DNA from: Blastopirellula marina
GTDB taxonomy: Bacteria; Planctomycetota; Planctomycetia; Pirellulales; Pirellulaceae
Length of the DNA stretch: 64,000 nt
Direction of reading: 5' to 3'
NCBI RefSeq assembly: GCF_002967765.1
Contig: NZ_PUHY01000010.1
Span: 744,001-808,000, forward strand
A program made the translations under genes and the position numbers. Shown here in pieces: positions 27,748-37,184 of this stretch; within the stretch, counting starts at the first letter, position 1, and every line of letters begins with the position of its first letter. The notes under the pieces were generated by a model. That model saw only the letters and a program-made list of their open reading frames with translations, was not told the origin of the DNA and did not search any database.

Positions 27748-29208
27748 ATGTCTGCCGCTCGAATCTACCCGAACCGTGCCCGTACGAAGATCGTCGCCAC
27801 CGTGGGACCTGCTTGCCGCACCCCCGAAATGCTCGAGGAATTGATCCTCGCTGGGGTCGACGTCTTTCGCGTGAACCTGGCTCACGGTGATCTGAAAGAT
27901 CACTCTGAGGTAGTGAAGAATATCCGCGAGATCAGTGCAAAAGTCGATCGACCGATCGCTGCTCTGGCCGACCTTTCGGGACCTAAGATTCGTCTCGGCA
28001 TCCTGCAGGAAGAAATCGTCCAATGCCACGAAGACGAAATCTTCACGTTCGTCCGCGGGGAAGAAACCTCGGAACCGAATCAACTGACTTGTAACTACAA
28101 GCCCCTGATCGACGAACTGGAAGTTGGCAACGACGTCATGTTGGCCGACGGTACCGTCATGATGAGTGTGCTCGAGAAGACTGCCGACTCGGCGATTTGC
28201 AAAGTCGTGCAAGCCGGACCAATCCGTAGCCGCCAAGGTATTAACCTGCCAGGCACGAAGCTCAGCGTACCAGCGCTGACTGAACAAGATATCGAACATG
28301 TGAAGTGGGCCGCGGAAAACGACCTCGACTACGTTAGTCTCAGCTTTGTTCGCTCGCCAGACGACATTCGCCAGTTGCGTGATCTGCTGATGCAGCACGA
28401 GTCGCGGGCGTTTATCATCGCTAAGATCGAGAAACGCGAAGCATTGGATAACCTGGACGAAATCGTCCGAGAATCGAACGGCGTGATGGTCGCTCGTGGT
28501 GACTTGGGTGTCGAAATCGACGTTGCCGAGGTGGCTGCTTCTCAGAAGTTGATTGTCTCGACCTGTTCGCGTATCGGCCGCCCAGTGATCGTTGCGACCC
28601 AGATGCTCGATAGCATGACCACCTCCAACCGTCCAACCCGGGCGGAAGCGACCGACGTGGCAAACGCCATTTTAGATGGTGCTGATGCTTGCATGCTTTC
28701 TGGCGAAACGGCCGTGGGCGTGCATCCGGTTGCCGTGGTGAAGATGATGAATCGCATCATGCTGGCCACGGAAAAGATGTGGTTAGAGCAACGTGGTAAG
28801 TCGAGCCGCATCGACAACCGCGTCGCCCAAGTGCACCCGGTTACCCAAGCGGTGGTTTCTGGTGCTTCGATTACCGCCGAACATCTCGATGCCAAACTGT
28901 TGGTCACGGCAACGCGAACCGGCGGTACGGCTCTGACGAAAGCCAAGTTGCGTGACGCGATCCCAACGATCAGTGTGTCGGACTCGGACGCGGCGTTGCG
29001 GCGTATGTGTCTCTATTGGGGCGTGACGCCAATCTCGAATGCTCCGGTCCATAACGGCATCCAGCTTCGCCGCTTTATCGATCAATGGGGCCTCGGCAAC
29101 GGTTACCTGGAAGAAGGTGATCGCGTTGTGTTCGTCACCGGTGGCGGGATTATGCAGTCGGCTGAATACATCGTGGTGATTCACCGCGTTGAGAAGCCGC
29201 ATGAATAG
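27748..29208 (+). CDS. pyk: Pyruvate kinase
   Basis: Protein of 486 aa; transfers phosphate from phosphoenolpyruvate to ADP in glycolysis, cytoplasmic. The start region R-T-K-I-V-A-T-V-G-P is normal. The substrate-binding segment reads R-V-N-L-A-H-G (41-47) where most enzymes have R-x-N-F-S-H-G. Other hallmarks are present: A-D-L-S-G-P-K-I-R, I-A-K-I-E-K-R-E-A (catalytic Lys), V-A-R-G-D-L-G-V-E, A-T-Q-M-L-D-S-M and L-S-G-E-T-A-V-G. The C-terminal allosteric domain is complete. It is a single gene with a 484-bp upstream region and a hairpin downstream. Confidence 0.95.
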   Translation: MSAARIYPNRARTKIVATVGPACRTPEMLEELILAGVDVFRVNLAHGDLKDHSEVVKNIREISAKVDRPIAALADLSGPKIRLGILQEEIVQCHEDEIFTFVRGEETSEPNQLTCNYKPLIDELEVGNDVMLADGTVMMSVLEKTADSAICKVVQAGPIRSRQGINLPGTKLSVPALTEQDIEHVKWAAENDLDYVSLSFVRSPDDIRQLRDLLMQHESRAFIIAKIEKREALDNLDEIVRESNGVMVARGDLGVEIDVAEVAASQKLIVSTCSRIGRPVIVATQMLDSMTTSNRPTRAEATDVANAILDGADACMLSGETAVGVHPVAVVKMMNRIMLATEKMWLEQRGKSSRIDNRVAQVHPVTQAVVSGASITAEHLDAKLLVTATRTGGTALTKAKLRDAIPTISVSDSDAALRRMCLYWGVTPISNAPVHNGIQLRRFIDQWGLGNGYLEEGDRVVFVTGGGIMQSAEYIVVIHRVEKPHE

Positions 29209-29232
29209 TTAATAGAGCTGCCATCGAACTCA

Positions 29233-29259
29233 GCCGGAACCGAACCTTCTCGTTCCGGC
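29233..29259. terminator. Hairpin between convergent pyk and membrane-protein genes
   Basis: A perfect 8-bp stem (29233-29240 with 29252-29259, GCCGGAAC/GTTCCGGC) lies in the 52-bp gap between convergent genes. Neither side has a T-run, so it may be a weak bidirectional terminator or only a stabilising 3' hairpin. Confidence 0.4.
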
Positions 29260-29260
29260 C

Positions 29261-29797
29261 TCACGAGACTTCACCACGATGGGCGGCGATCCAGCTTCGG
29301 ACGACGTGCTCGGTCAGGTTGCCTATCACAAAGCACCAGATTCCGCATAGCGCCGCCCCGCTGATCACACAGACGATCAGCACGGCCCAGTTAAACTCTT
29401 GGGGCGGAATCCAACGCCCACTAACGACGCCTAAGGCACCTCCCATAACGGTTGCCTGCGCCGTGCTGTAGACCTGCCAAACCGACAGTCCTGTCCGTTC
29501 CGCCAGATTCGGATTCTTTCTTTCGTGAGTTTCCACTGGCGCAATTGGAAGCGAGCCTCCTACGGATGGCCAATCGTGTCTTTTCTTCTTTCGATCTCGA
29601 TCCATCCGGTGCCCTACGTACGAGGCCAACAAATGGACGCCGATGACCAATAGCATTAACACCGTCCAACATGCAGCCAAGGGGCCTAAGAGTCGCAGGA
29701 TGCCGAACACTAATCCGCACACGGCCATCACGATCGCCAACGCCCACAGCGAATAACGGGGTAAGGTATCGGTCACGTTCGAGCCGTCGTCGGTCAT
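29261..29797 (-). CDS. Small integral membrane protein
   Basis: Protein of 178 aa, not recognised. The ATG at 29797 is preferred since GGGG lies 8-11 bases upstream; ATGs at 29809 and an earlier frame to 29854 are alternatives. Four hydrophobic segments are visible: about 15-37, 39-62, 108-126 and 131-156. Between segments 2 and 3 lies a basic cytoplasmic loop (HRMDRDRKKKRHDW) followed by a Pro/Glu-rich stretch. The arrangement suggests two hairpins with a charged loop inside. No neighbours give a hint: pyk converges on it and the GltB-like gene diverges from it. Confidence 0.65.
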   Translation of the reverse strand: MTDDGSNVTDTLPRYSLWALAIVMAVCGLVFGILRLLGPLAACWTVLMLLVIGVHLLASYVGHRMDRDRKKKRHDWPSVGGSLPIAPVETHERKNPNLAERTGLSVWQVYSTAQATVMGGALGVVSGRWIPPQEFNWAVLIVCVISGAALCGIWCFVIGNLTEHVVRSWIAAHRGEVS

Positions 29798-30037
29798 ATT
29801 CTGCCCCATACAGAGAGAATCGATACGAATACCTGCTAATCGTAGCGAGATCACAACAACTCGCCAAATAGAAGCAGAGGCTCCATAATGGCAACTTGAT
29901 CTCGTCGCACGTATTGACGAATCGGTCGGATACCCGCAAAATTCGGCGCAATGTCACCATCCGCCCTACTGACATAGACCTAAAATACATCTAACTGCCA
30001 TTAACACCGACGAAGCCAAGATTCAGGGAACACCAAG

Positions 30038-31648
30038 ATGACGCTACTGTGGATTGGACTGGGAACGCTGGCAGTCATCTTGATTGGCATGGTCACCTAC
30101 GACCTGACTCAAAAGCGTCACGCGATCTTACGTAACTTCCCGGTCATCGGTCACTTCCGTTATTGGTTGGAAGCGATCGGACCGGAACTGCGGCAGTACA
30201 TCGTTACCAGCGATAATGAAGAACGCCCATTCAGCCGAGACCAACGCCGGTGGGTGTATGCTTCCTCCAAGCGAGAGAACAACTACTTTGGCTTTGGCAC
30301 CGACAACGACCTGGAGTCGACGGCCAATCACCTGATCGTCAAGCATTCGGCGTTTCCAGTCGATTCGGCTTTGCCAACCGATCCGCTGTACGATGCAGAC
30401 TATCACCTACCGTGTGCCAAGGTGATGGGTGCGCATCGCAATCGCCGCCACGCGTTTCGTCCTAACAGCGTGGTTAACATCTCCGGCATGAGCTTCGGTT
30501 CGCTCAGTGGTCCGGCGGTCGAAGCACTAAATCGCGGGGCCGCCCTGGCCGGCTGCCTGCAGAATACAGGGGAAGGGGGCGTTAGCCCGCATCACCTTGC
30601 CGGTGGCAATCTGATGATGCAGATCGGTACAGCCTACTTTGGTTGCCGCGATGCGAATGGACGCTTCGATCTCGAAAAGCTGAAAGACGTTTGCGCCGCT
30701 TATCCCATCAAGGCGCTCGAAGTGAAGCTCAGCCAAGGTGCTAAGCCAGGCGTCGGCGGTTTGCTTCCAGCAAGTAAGATCACACCGGAGATTGCGGCGA
30801 TTCGTGGCATTCCACTAGGTAAGGATTGTGCCAGCCCAGGCAAGCATCGCGAGTTCAGCAACGTCGACGAAATGCTCGACTTCGTGGAACGAATTGCCGA
30901 CGCGACCGGTTTGCCGGTTGGTATTAAGTCGGCTGTGGGGGAAACCCGTTTCTGGAAAGAACTCGCCACGCAGATGGCCACGACCAATCGTGGTGTCGAC
31001 TTCATCACAATCGATGGTGGAGAAGGGGGGACCGGTGCAGCTCCGCTGGTCTTCGCCGATCATGTGGCGTTACCGTTCAAGATTGGCTTTACTCGCGTCT
31101 ACAAAGAGTTCTATGAACAAGGTCTGCACGAGCACGTGATCTTCAACGGTTCAGGTCGACTCGGCTTTCCCGAAAGCACACTCTTCGCCCTTGCGTTAGG
31201 GTGCGACATGGTGAGCGTCGCCCGTGAAGCGATGCTTTCCATCGGTTGCATTCAAGCCCAACGCTGCCACACGGGTCATTGCCCGGCCGGCGTCGCCACG
31301 CAAAACGCTTGGCTACAGCGAGGGCTTGATCCAACCTCCAAAGGGGTGCGCGCCGCGAATTACATCGTGACACTGCGAAAGGACCTAACCTACCTAAGTC
31401 ATTCGTGCGGTGTCTGGCATCCTGCTTTAGTGAACCTAGATCACTTCGAATTGCTCAACGCAGGCAAACCATCTCAGCCAGCGACGGAGATCTACGACCA
31501 ACGGGCCGACTGGGGGCTTCCCTCGCAAGCCGATCGCGACATGATTCAAGCGATCATGCAAACACCTCCGAAGCAGCGTGCTGACTTGCTGTTGGCAAGA
31601 ACCATCAAGACCGATCCGGTCAATCAAGACTACGCATCTTTGAACTAG
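30038..31648 (+). CDS. Membrane-anchored FMN-binding glutamate-synthase-domain protein
   Basis: Protein of 536 aa. One N-terminal membrane segment (2-22) is followed by a short linker (V-I-G-H-F-R-Y-W-L-E) and a GltB-type FMN/Fe-S domain: N-I-S-G-M-S-F-G-S-L-S, then G-E-G-G-V-S-P-H-H, the F-I-T-I-D-G-G-E-G-G-T-G-A-A-P stretch and C-H-T-G-H-C-P-A-G-V-A-T-Q near the cluster. The glutaminase and central domains of true glutamate synthase are absent, as is a GltD neighbour. These stand-alone proteins are common in bacteria; I know of no firmly established reaction for them. Function as a redox enzyme at the membrane is an inference. Confidence 0.85.
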   Translation: MTLLWIGLGTLAVILIGMVTYDLTQKRHAILRNFPVIGHFRYWLEAIGPELRQYIVTSDNEERPFSRDQRRWVYASSKRENNYFGFGTDNDLESTANHLIVKHSAFPVDSALPTDPLYDADYHLPCAKVMGAHRNRRHAFRPNSVVNISGMSFGSLSGPAVEALNRGAALAGCLQNTGEGGVSPHHLAGGNLMMQIGTAYFGCRDANGRFDLEKLKDVCAAYPIKALEVKLSQGAKPGVGGLLPASKITPEIAAIRGIPLGKDCASPGKHREFSNVDEMLDFVERIADATGLPVGIKSAVGETRFWKELATQMATTNRGVDFITIDGGEGGTGAAPLVFADHVALPFKIGFTRVYKEFYEQGLHEHVIFNGSGRLGFPESTLFALALGCDMVSVAREAMLSIGCIQAQRCHTGHCPAGVATQNAWLQRGLDPTSKGVRAANYIVTLRKDLTYLSHSCGVWHPALVNLDHFELLNAGKPSQPATEIYDQRADWGLPSQADRDMIQAIMQTPPKQRADLLLARTIKTDPVNQDYASLN

Positions 31649-31770
31649 GTCGCTCTCTTACCCTTTATCGCTTTGGTTTGCACCGCACCGCACAAACCTA
31701 ACGACACGCTGTACCTAAAATGTTTCGTTCCCTACGACGAGCATTTTTACCCAGACAGCCACGAATTTTC

Positions 31771-32469
31771 ATGCCCCAGATCGACCCCGAAGCCGTATTC
31801 AACCATGCTTGTGCTACCGGCTATGACAAGCAGTGGGCCGAGATGGCGGCGCTCCGAGATGCGATTCACCTGCTAATCCGCGGAATCTTTCTCGATCTGC
31901 CGAAACAAGCCCGAATCCTTTCTGTCGGAGCAGGTACCGGGGCGGAGATGCTTTACCTGGCGCAGCAGTTTCCCGACTTTCGCTTTGTCGCCGTCGAGCC
32001 GTCGTCCCATATGTTGCAGGTTTGCCAATCGAAGGCACAAGAAGCCGGAGTCTTAGATCGTTGTGAATTCCATGTCGGGTATCTGGAAAGCTATCTCAAC
32101 ACCGAACCATTCGACGCGGCTACTTCGCTGTTGGTATCTCAGTTCTTATTAGATCGCGATATCCGAACCGACTACTTTCGCCAGATCGCCCAACGACTTC
32201 GCCCCGGCGGTATCTTGGTCAGTTCCGACTTGGCATCGGATACGGATGCCGTCGACTACGAGCGTCTGCTACAGATCTGGATGCGTACGCTTCAGTCCGC
32301 AAGAATTCCAGAGGAAGCAACGCACAAGATGCGCGACACTTATAAGAATGATGTGGCAGTTCTTCCCCCAGCAGAAGTCGCGACAACGATTGCCGCCGCA
32401 GGCTTCCATCAGCCGACCTGTTTTTACCAGGCCGGCCTAATCCACGCTTGGCATGCGGTACGCTCTTAG
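31771..32469 (+). CDS. Class I SAM-dependent methyltransferase
   Basis: Protein of 232 aa from the ATG at 31771; a longer frame begins at 31720, but its first 17 residues are basic and lack family features. The start resembles other methyltransferases of this size (FNHACATGYDKQWAEM). SAM motif I is I-L-S-V-G-A-G-T-G-A-E-M-L, the acidic residue after beta-2 is in A-V-E-P-S, and the post-I motif is L-R-P-G-G-I-L-V-S-S-D-L-A. The substrate is unknown. It lies 122 bp after the GltB-like gene and converges on the second sulfatase with a 15-bp gap. Confidence 0.85.
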   Translation: MPQIDPEAVFNHACATGYDKQWAEMAALRDAIHLLIRGIFLDLPKQARILSVGAGTGAEMLYLAQQFPDFRFVAVEPSSHMLQVCQSKAQEAGVLDRCEFHVGYLESYLNTEPFDAATSLLVSQFLLDRDIRTDYFRQIAQRLRPGGILVSSDLASDTDAVDYERLLQIWMRTLQSARIPEEATHKMRDTYKNDVAVLPPAEVATTIAAAGFHQPTCFYQAGLIHAWHAVRS

Positions 32470-32484
32470 CCATGTCCAGTTTCG

Positions 32485-33849
32485 TTACTGCAGTTCCGTC
32501 CGCATGCGGGCCAGCTTTTCGCGAAACTCGTTCAGCTTGTCAGCATACTTTGGATCGCCCGCCAAGTTGGTTGTCTCATGCGGATCGTTTTTTAGATCGA
32601 ACAACTGCTCCAACTTCGGCTCCGTCTTTTCGTAGTCAACGTACTTCCAATCCTCCGATCGCACGCCTTCGCTTTGTGGAATGGTCGCGTGCGGGAAGAG
32701 GTGTTCGTACAAGAACTCGGTTCGCCATGGCTCGGATTGTATGTCTTCCACCAACGGCTTCAAGCTTTGTCCTTGCATCACTGCGGGAATCTTGACACCG
32801 GCAAAGTCCAACAGCGTCGGAGCAACATCGATGTTCAGCACCATCTCGTCCAGGTGACGACCACGAAGTGATTTGGGTAAGCGTGGGTCGTAGACGATCA
32901 TCGGAATCCTAATCGACGGCTCGTACATCAACCATTTACCGGACAGCCCATGTTCACCTAGAAAGAAACCATGATCTGAGGTGTAAATGATCACGGTATT
33001 ATCAGCCAGTTTCTTCTCGTTCAGCTTGCCAACCATCGCTCCGACAAAATCGTCGACACCTGTTAGTAGACGGTAGTAATCCTTGACGTTCTTCTGCAGC
33101 ATTTCGTCTCCGTCGAAACGTCGTTCCCAGCGAACCCGAGACTCGCCTCCTTGCAGTTGCTTCGGAAGCTTTGCGTACGCTTCCTCACTCACGGTTTCGG
33201 CCGGGGTGATTTTGTCTTCGGCGTAGTATTCCGTGTATTTCGGGGCATGGCGAAACTGCCAACCAGGGCCATCTTGGCAGTGAGCCGCTTTGAAGCTGAC
33301 TTGTAAACAGAACGGCTGATCGGCCTGACAGGTATCGAGGAACTCAAGCGTTTGATTCTCAAGCCGCTGCGTCATGTGCGGCTGGCCATCGACAAAGTAC
33401 TGACCTTGGCCCGCGAAGCCTTTCCAGTAGTCGTATTGATCGGCCGGTAGGTTGTTGCCCACGCCCCATTTGCCAATAAACGCTGTGCGGTAGCCAGCCG
33501 CGCGAAGCAGGGCGGGGAACGTTTGCTGAAAAGCTTCTGGCGTCAACACGGTGCGGAAATCAACCACGCCGTGCCGTCGAGCATACTGCCCAGTGAGAAA
33601 CGATGCCCGGCTTGTCGCGCAAATGGCAGTGGTCGCAAACGCATTGTCAAACGTGACACCTTCTTCGGCCAGCTTATCAATGTTGGGAGTCTTGATTACG
33701 GGATTCCCCATGCAGCCCAGGGCGTCCCATCGCTGGTCATCGGTGAGCAGAAAGATCAAGTTCGGACGTTCAGCGGCTTGCGTCTCAGCAATTCGCAACG
33801 AGAACAGGACAGCCACGATGGCCATAAAAAGAATGGTTCGATTTCGCAT
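32485..33849 (-). CDS. Exported sulfatase with non-canonical CATSR active-site motif
   Basis: Protein of 454 aa from the ATG at 33849, giving a signal peptide (about 1-26, ending TQAA-E). The metal-binding L-L-T-D-D-Q-R-W-D, then the catalytic Cys77 in C-A-T-S-R, G-K-W-G-V-G-N and Y-T-S-D-H-G-F-F-L-G-E-H motifs identify a type I sulfatase, closest in style to iduronate-2-sulfatase/choline-sulfatase-like subfamilies. The third position of the C-x-P-x-R maturation motif is Thr instead of Pro or Ala. Whether a formylglycine-generating enzyme accepts it is not known from sequence. It is divergent from comEC, 128 bp away. Confidence 0.9.
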   Translation of the reverse strand: MRNRTILFMAIVAVLFSLRIAETQAAERPNLIFLLTDDQRWDALGCMGNPVIKTPNIDKLAEEGVTFDNAFATTAICATSRASFLTGQYARRHGVVDFRTVLTPEAFQQTFPALLRAAGYRTAFIGKWGVGNNLPADQYDYWKGFAGQGQYFVDGQPHMTQRLENQTLEFLDTCQADQPFCLQVSFKAAHCQDGPGWQFRHAPKYTEYYAEDKITPAETVSEEAYAKLPKQLQGGESRVRWERRFDGDEMLQKNVKDYYRLLTGVDDFVGAMVGKLNEKKLADNTVIIYTSDHGFFLGEHGLSGKWLMYEPSIRIPMIVYDPRLPKSLRGRHLDEMVLNIDVAPTLLDFAGVKIPAVMQGQSLKPLVEDIQSEPWRTEFLYEHLFPHATIPQSEGVRSEDWKYVDYEKTEPKLEQLFDLKNDPHETTNLAGDPKYADKLNEFREKLARMRTELQ

Positions 33850-33977
33850 GGTGGGCAACAAATTTGAAGGGTAGGGGAGGGGAGTAAATAGGATAAGAGA
33901 GTCGCTAGGGTAGCAAATCTGCTTCATGGCAGCACGAAAAAATTGAGCCGGCACTTCCCAGGTGCGATACTAGAAAC

Positions 33978-36530
33978 TTGCTTTCTATCAGCTTTGTCGA
34001 CAAACGCCTTGAAATCAAGTTGGATTCTGCCGCCTCAGCCCGAACCTCCAATCGTGAGCGAACCGTTTCTCGGCCGCTTGTGCTGTTGGCTCCTGCGCTG
34101 ACGGTGGGGGTCGTGCTCGATGCATTCTTAGACATGCCATTGGGTGGTTGGCTGTTCACCCTTTGGCTACTCATGGCAAGCTGGCTGGCAGCTTTTTTCT
34201 TTCGGCGAGACGCCGCAGGGAGCGTGGCCCTCCTATTGGCAGTGGCCAGTTTCGGCGGGCTATGGCATCACGTCTATTGGAACATCTATCACGCAACCGA
34301 GCTCAGCCTGTCACTGACACCGCAAAAACAACCGATGGCTCTACGCGGCAGGGTGACCGATTACCCACGATTTCTACCAGCCCCGCTCGATCGTTCCCCC
34401 TACGAGTTCGAATTACCGAACCAATGGAAAGTTCCATTTCAGATCACGACAGTCCGTAATGGAACGACTTGGGAGACGGCCACCGGCGAAACGGAGATTT
34501 ATGTCTCAGGCGACGAGTTGTCACTCAGGCCAGGAGAATCGATTACCGTCTTCGCCCAAGCCACGCGTCCCGGGGGCGCCCTCAACCCTGGCGAGTTCGA
34601 CTTTGCCAAGTGGTCGCGTGGGCGTCGCCGCGGTATCTTGCTGCGTTGCAATTTTCCGGAATGCCTGCAACCGACCGGACAACCTCGCCAGCTTTCGTTT
34701 TGGAATCCGATCCAAGCTTGGCAACAATTTATCGACGAAAAGCTATCCGCCGCGGTTCCGCCGCATCTAGAAGGGCTCGCGGAAACCGTCTTCCTGGGCC
34801 GACGCGAACGACTCAACGATGCGACCGATGATGCCTTTCGTCAAACGGGTACGGTACATTTGCTGGCTCTCTCGGGCCTTCACTTGGGAATCTTGGCGTT
34901 GATTGCCTATCAGATGCTGCGTTGGATTCCAGCTCCCGTGTGGTTTCCTGGTTTGGCGTTGTTGGTGTTGACGGTGGGTTATGTTCTGCTGGTCGATGCT
35001 CGGCCACCCATCGTTCGGGCCGCGATCCTGGTTGGCACGGTTTGCCTGGGAACCATGTTGTATCGACGACATTCCTTCTGGAACACGCTGGGCCTGGCCT
35101 GGATCGTAGTGATCTGCTGGAACCCGACCGAAATCTTTCAGCCGGGCACGCAGTTATCCTTTGTGGCCGTGGCGACTTTGGCATGGCTAGCCAGCGTGCA
35201 GCGGCACTTTCGCACGGTTGACCCTCTGAAAAAGTTGATCGCCGAAACGCGACCCATGCCGATCAAGCTACTCAAAAGGGCAAGAAATATCATCGGGATG
35301 GCGGTGGTGGCATCTATGGCCGTGTGGTTAACGACGCTACCTCTCGTGCTGGTTCATTTTCACACGGCTTCTCCCTGGACCATCCTCCTTTCGCCCATCC
35401 TCGGCGTTTTCATGACCCTCTCGCTGCTGGGCATTGTCTTTCTAATCGGGGTGACAATCGTCACGCCACTTGCCGCAAGCGTTGTCTCGCCAACCCTATC
35501 GTGGCCACTGGCTGGGCTCGAACAGATCGTCACGCTCACCCAAGAGCATGCTCGACTCACGTTCTGGACGGCAGGACCGTCGATGTGGTGGGTTATTGGC
35601 TTCTACGTTCTGCTGGGAATGTTGGCAGTACTGATAGCCTGTCGAGGGCTTCCACTGCGTTGGGGAATGACGACGCTCGCGATTTGGCTGGCCATCGGAT
35701 TCGGTCAGGCAATTGTTATCACTCAGCAATCGGCGACGCGTGACGAAGTGATCTGCACGTTCGTCAGCGTTGGTCACGGCACCTGCGCGCTATTGGAACT
35801 TCCTGACGGAAAGAATCTCTTGTACGACTGCGGTCGTCTCGGTTCCCCAAGTCGTGCCACCGAGTCTTTGTCCTCGGTCCTGTGGGAGAAAGGCATTTCA
35901 CATCTTGAAGCGGTCATCATCTCGCATGACGATGCCGACCATTTCAACGGTTTGCCAGGCATCCTAGAACGATTTTCCGTTGGCACGGTCTATTGCTCGG
36001 AATTAATGACGAAGACTTCCGGCCATTTAGCGACAACGCTGATGGAAGATTTCGAGGCCCGTAAGATTCCTGTGCGAACGCTTTCCGCCGGCAATCGCTT
36101 AAAAACACATCCGGACGTTCACCTGACAGTGCTTCATCCGACTCGTAAGGGCGTGCTTGGGCGGGACAATGCGAATAGTCTAGTCCTGCTGATCGAGTAT
36201 CAAGGTCGACGGATTCTGCTTCCTGGCGATCTTGAATCACCTGGGACCGAGGCCGTCGTGCTGGAACAGCCAATCGACTGCGATGTGGTTATGGCACCCC
36301 ATCACGGAAGCAAACGGAGCAACCCAGAGCAGTTCTATGCGTGGTGCCAACCAGAATGGATTGTTGTGAGCAGCGGCTCGCCTAATATTGAAAATCCAAC
36401 CATCGGGGAGGGGAGCCCAATCTGGCGGAATACAGCCACCGGCGGCCGCATCGAAATTCGCCTTACTGCCGACGGTCAACTGCCGCAGGTTAAATCGTTG
36501 CTTCCTGGCTCGCCAAAATTGAGAGATTAG
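33978..36530 (+). CDS. comEC: ComEC/Rec2-family DNA-uptake channel protein
   Basis: Protein of up to 850 aa. An N-terminal DUF4131-like region with several membrane segments (about 30-90) precedes a soluble OB-like stretch. The Competence domain follows (about 260-560) with multiple helices and the conserved L-L-A-L-S-G-L-H-L-G. The C-terminal metallo-beta-lactamase domain begins near 590 (TFVSVGHGTCALLEL) and keeps I-S-H-D-D-A-D-H-F-N-G, L-L-P-G-D-L and A-P-H-H-G-S-K-R-S-N. It should form the inner-membrane channel for single-stranded DNA uptake. The TTG start at 33978 is uncertain; a TTG at 34020 is possible. No other competence gene is nearby. Confidence 0.9.
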   Translation: MLSISFVDKRLEIKLDSAASARTSNRERTVSRPLVLLAPALTVGVVLDAFLDMPLGGWLFTLWLLMASWLAAFFFRRDAAGSVALLLAVASFGGLWHHVYWNIYHATELSLSLTPQKQPMALRGRVTDYPRFLPAPLDRSPYEFELPNQWKVPFQITTVRNGTTWETATGETEIYVSGDELSLRPGESITVFAQATRPGGALNPGEFDFAKWSRGRRRGILLRCNFPECLQPTGQPRQLSFWNPIQAWQQFIDEKLSAAVPPHLEGLAETVFLGRRERLNDATDDAFRQTGTVHLLALSGLHLGILALIAYQMLRWIPAPVWFPGLALLVLTVGYVLLVDARPPIVRAAILVGTVCLGTMLYRRHSFWNTLGLAWIVVICWNPTEIFQPGTQLSFVAVATLAWLASVQRHFRTVDPLKKLIAETRPMPIKLLKRARNIIGMAVVASMAVWLTTLPLVLVHFHTASPWTILLSPILGVFMTLSLLGIVFLIGVTIVTPLAASVVSPTLSWPLAGLEQIVTLTQEHARLTFWTAGPSMWWVIGFYVLLGMLAVLIACRGLPLRWGMTTLAIWLAIGFGQAIVITQQSATRDEVICTFVSVGHGTCALLELPDGKNLLYDCGRLGSPSRATESLSSVLWEKGISHLEAVIISHDDADHFNGLPGILERFSVGTVYCSELMTKTSGHLATTLMEDFEARKIPVRTLSAGNRLKTHPDVHLTVLHPTRKGVLGRDNANSLVLLIEYQGRRILLPGDLESPGTEAVVLEQPIDCDVVMAPHHGSKRSNPEQFYAWCQPEWIVVSSGSPNIENPTIGEGSPIWRNTATGGRIEIRLTADGQLPQVKSLLPGSPKLRD

Positions 36531-36770
36531 GAGACGTGGGCGGTTTTATCGGCAAAGTGAATGCCATTCTGTGCTCATCCAGCCTATTAGGCGTTGCAAA
36601 TTCAGCTTTCACTGCTAAATTAACGGTCTTATCAAAAGATTGAGGATGAGTTTGATGCGTTGGTGGCCGCGGTCTTGGTAGTCGCGGGAGACCTCCTGAT
36701 TTCACAAGTCCTTGTCGTTATTGTGGTTAAGAAGAAGTCACCCTACTTGCGGACGTAAGTAAAGTCGCCC

Positions 36771-37040
36771 ATGTCGATTACCAAAGAGAAGAAAAACGAT
36801 GCCATCCAGGATTTCCAACGTGGTGGCGAGGACACGGGTTCCCCGGAAGTTCAGATTGCGATTTTGACCAGTCGCATCAACAATCTGACGGAGCACATGA
36901 AGAAGCACAAAAAAGACTACGCGACTCGTCGCGGTCTTTTGGCCATGGTGAGCCGTCGCCGTCGCCTGCTGGACTACTTGAAGCGGCACGATCCGCAGAA
37001 GTACCTGGACATGCTGGCCCGACTCGGCATTCGAAAGTAG
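36771..37040 (+). CDS. rpsO: Ribosomal protein S15
   Basis: Protein of 89 aa, the standard length. It binds 16S rRNA in the central domain and helps form the 30S subunit. Hallmarks are [40 protein letters not shown]. It precedes pnp, the gene order found in many bacteria, but a terminator lies between them. The 240-bp upstream region might hold an autoregulatory leader; I could not identify a structure. Confidence 0.97.
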   Translation: MSITKEKKNDAIQDFQRGGEDTGSPEVQIAILTSRINNLTEHMKKHKKDYATRRGLLAMVSRRRRLLDYLKRHDPQKYLDMLARLGIRK

Positions 37041-37089
37041 CATTATCGCTACCGCGGTCTTAATTACCGCAATTTGGCCATTTGAAAGG

Positions 37090-37126
37090 GGCTCGCACGT
37101 GGAAGCAACTGCGAGCCTCGATTTTT
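37090..37126 (+). terminator. Intrinsic terminator after rpsO
   Basis: A perfect 8-bp stem (37090-37097 with 37110-37117, GGCTCGCA/TGCGAGCC) is followed by tcgattttt. It begins 49 bp after the rpsO stop. Confidence 0.8.
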
Positions 37127-37149
37127 AAGAGGCAAACGGACTGAGCCAG

Positions 37150-37184
37150 AAGACGCGCGCCCAATCAGGGGCTGGACGCGTCTT
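37150..37184 (+). promoter_or_regulatory. Strong hairpin in the rpsO-pnp gap (possible pnp leader structure)
   Basis: An 8-bp stem (37150-37157 with 37177-37184, AAGACGCG/CGCGTCTT) encloses a 4-bp inner stem (37059-type GCCC at 37159-37162 with GGGC at 37169-37172). It lies about 210 bp upstream of the pnp start, after the rpsO terminator. It may be a second terminator or part of the pnp leader; in enterobacteria a pnp leader stem-loop is the target of autoregulation, but the analogy is only positional. The rest of 37041-37394 shows no gene. Confidence 0.4.

Noticed and set aside
27484-28398. A 304-codon open frame antisense to pyk
   Set aside because: Its bulk lies opposite conserved pyruvate kinase sequence; no domain or ribosome binding site seen.
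36549-36564. GG-N10-GC element upstream of rpsO as a sigma54 promoter
   Set aside because: Only the GG/GC spacing fits; the flanking TTGGCAC and TTGC boxes are poor, and sigma54 control of rpsO is implausible.
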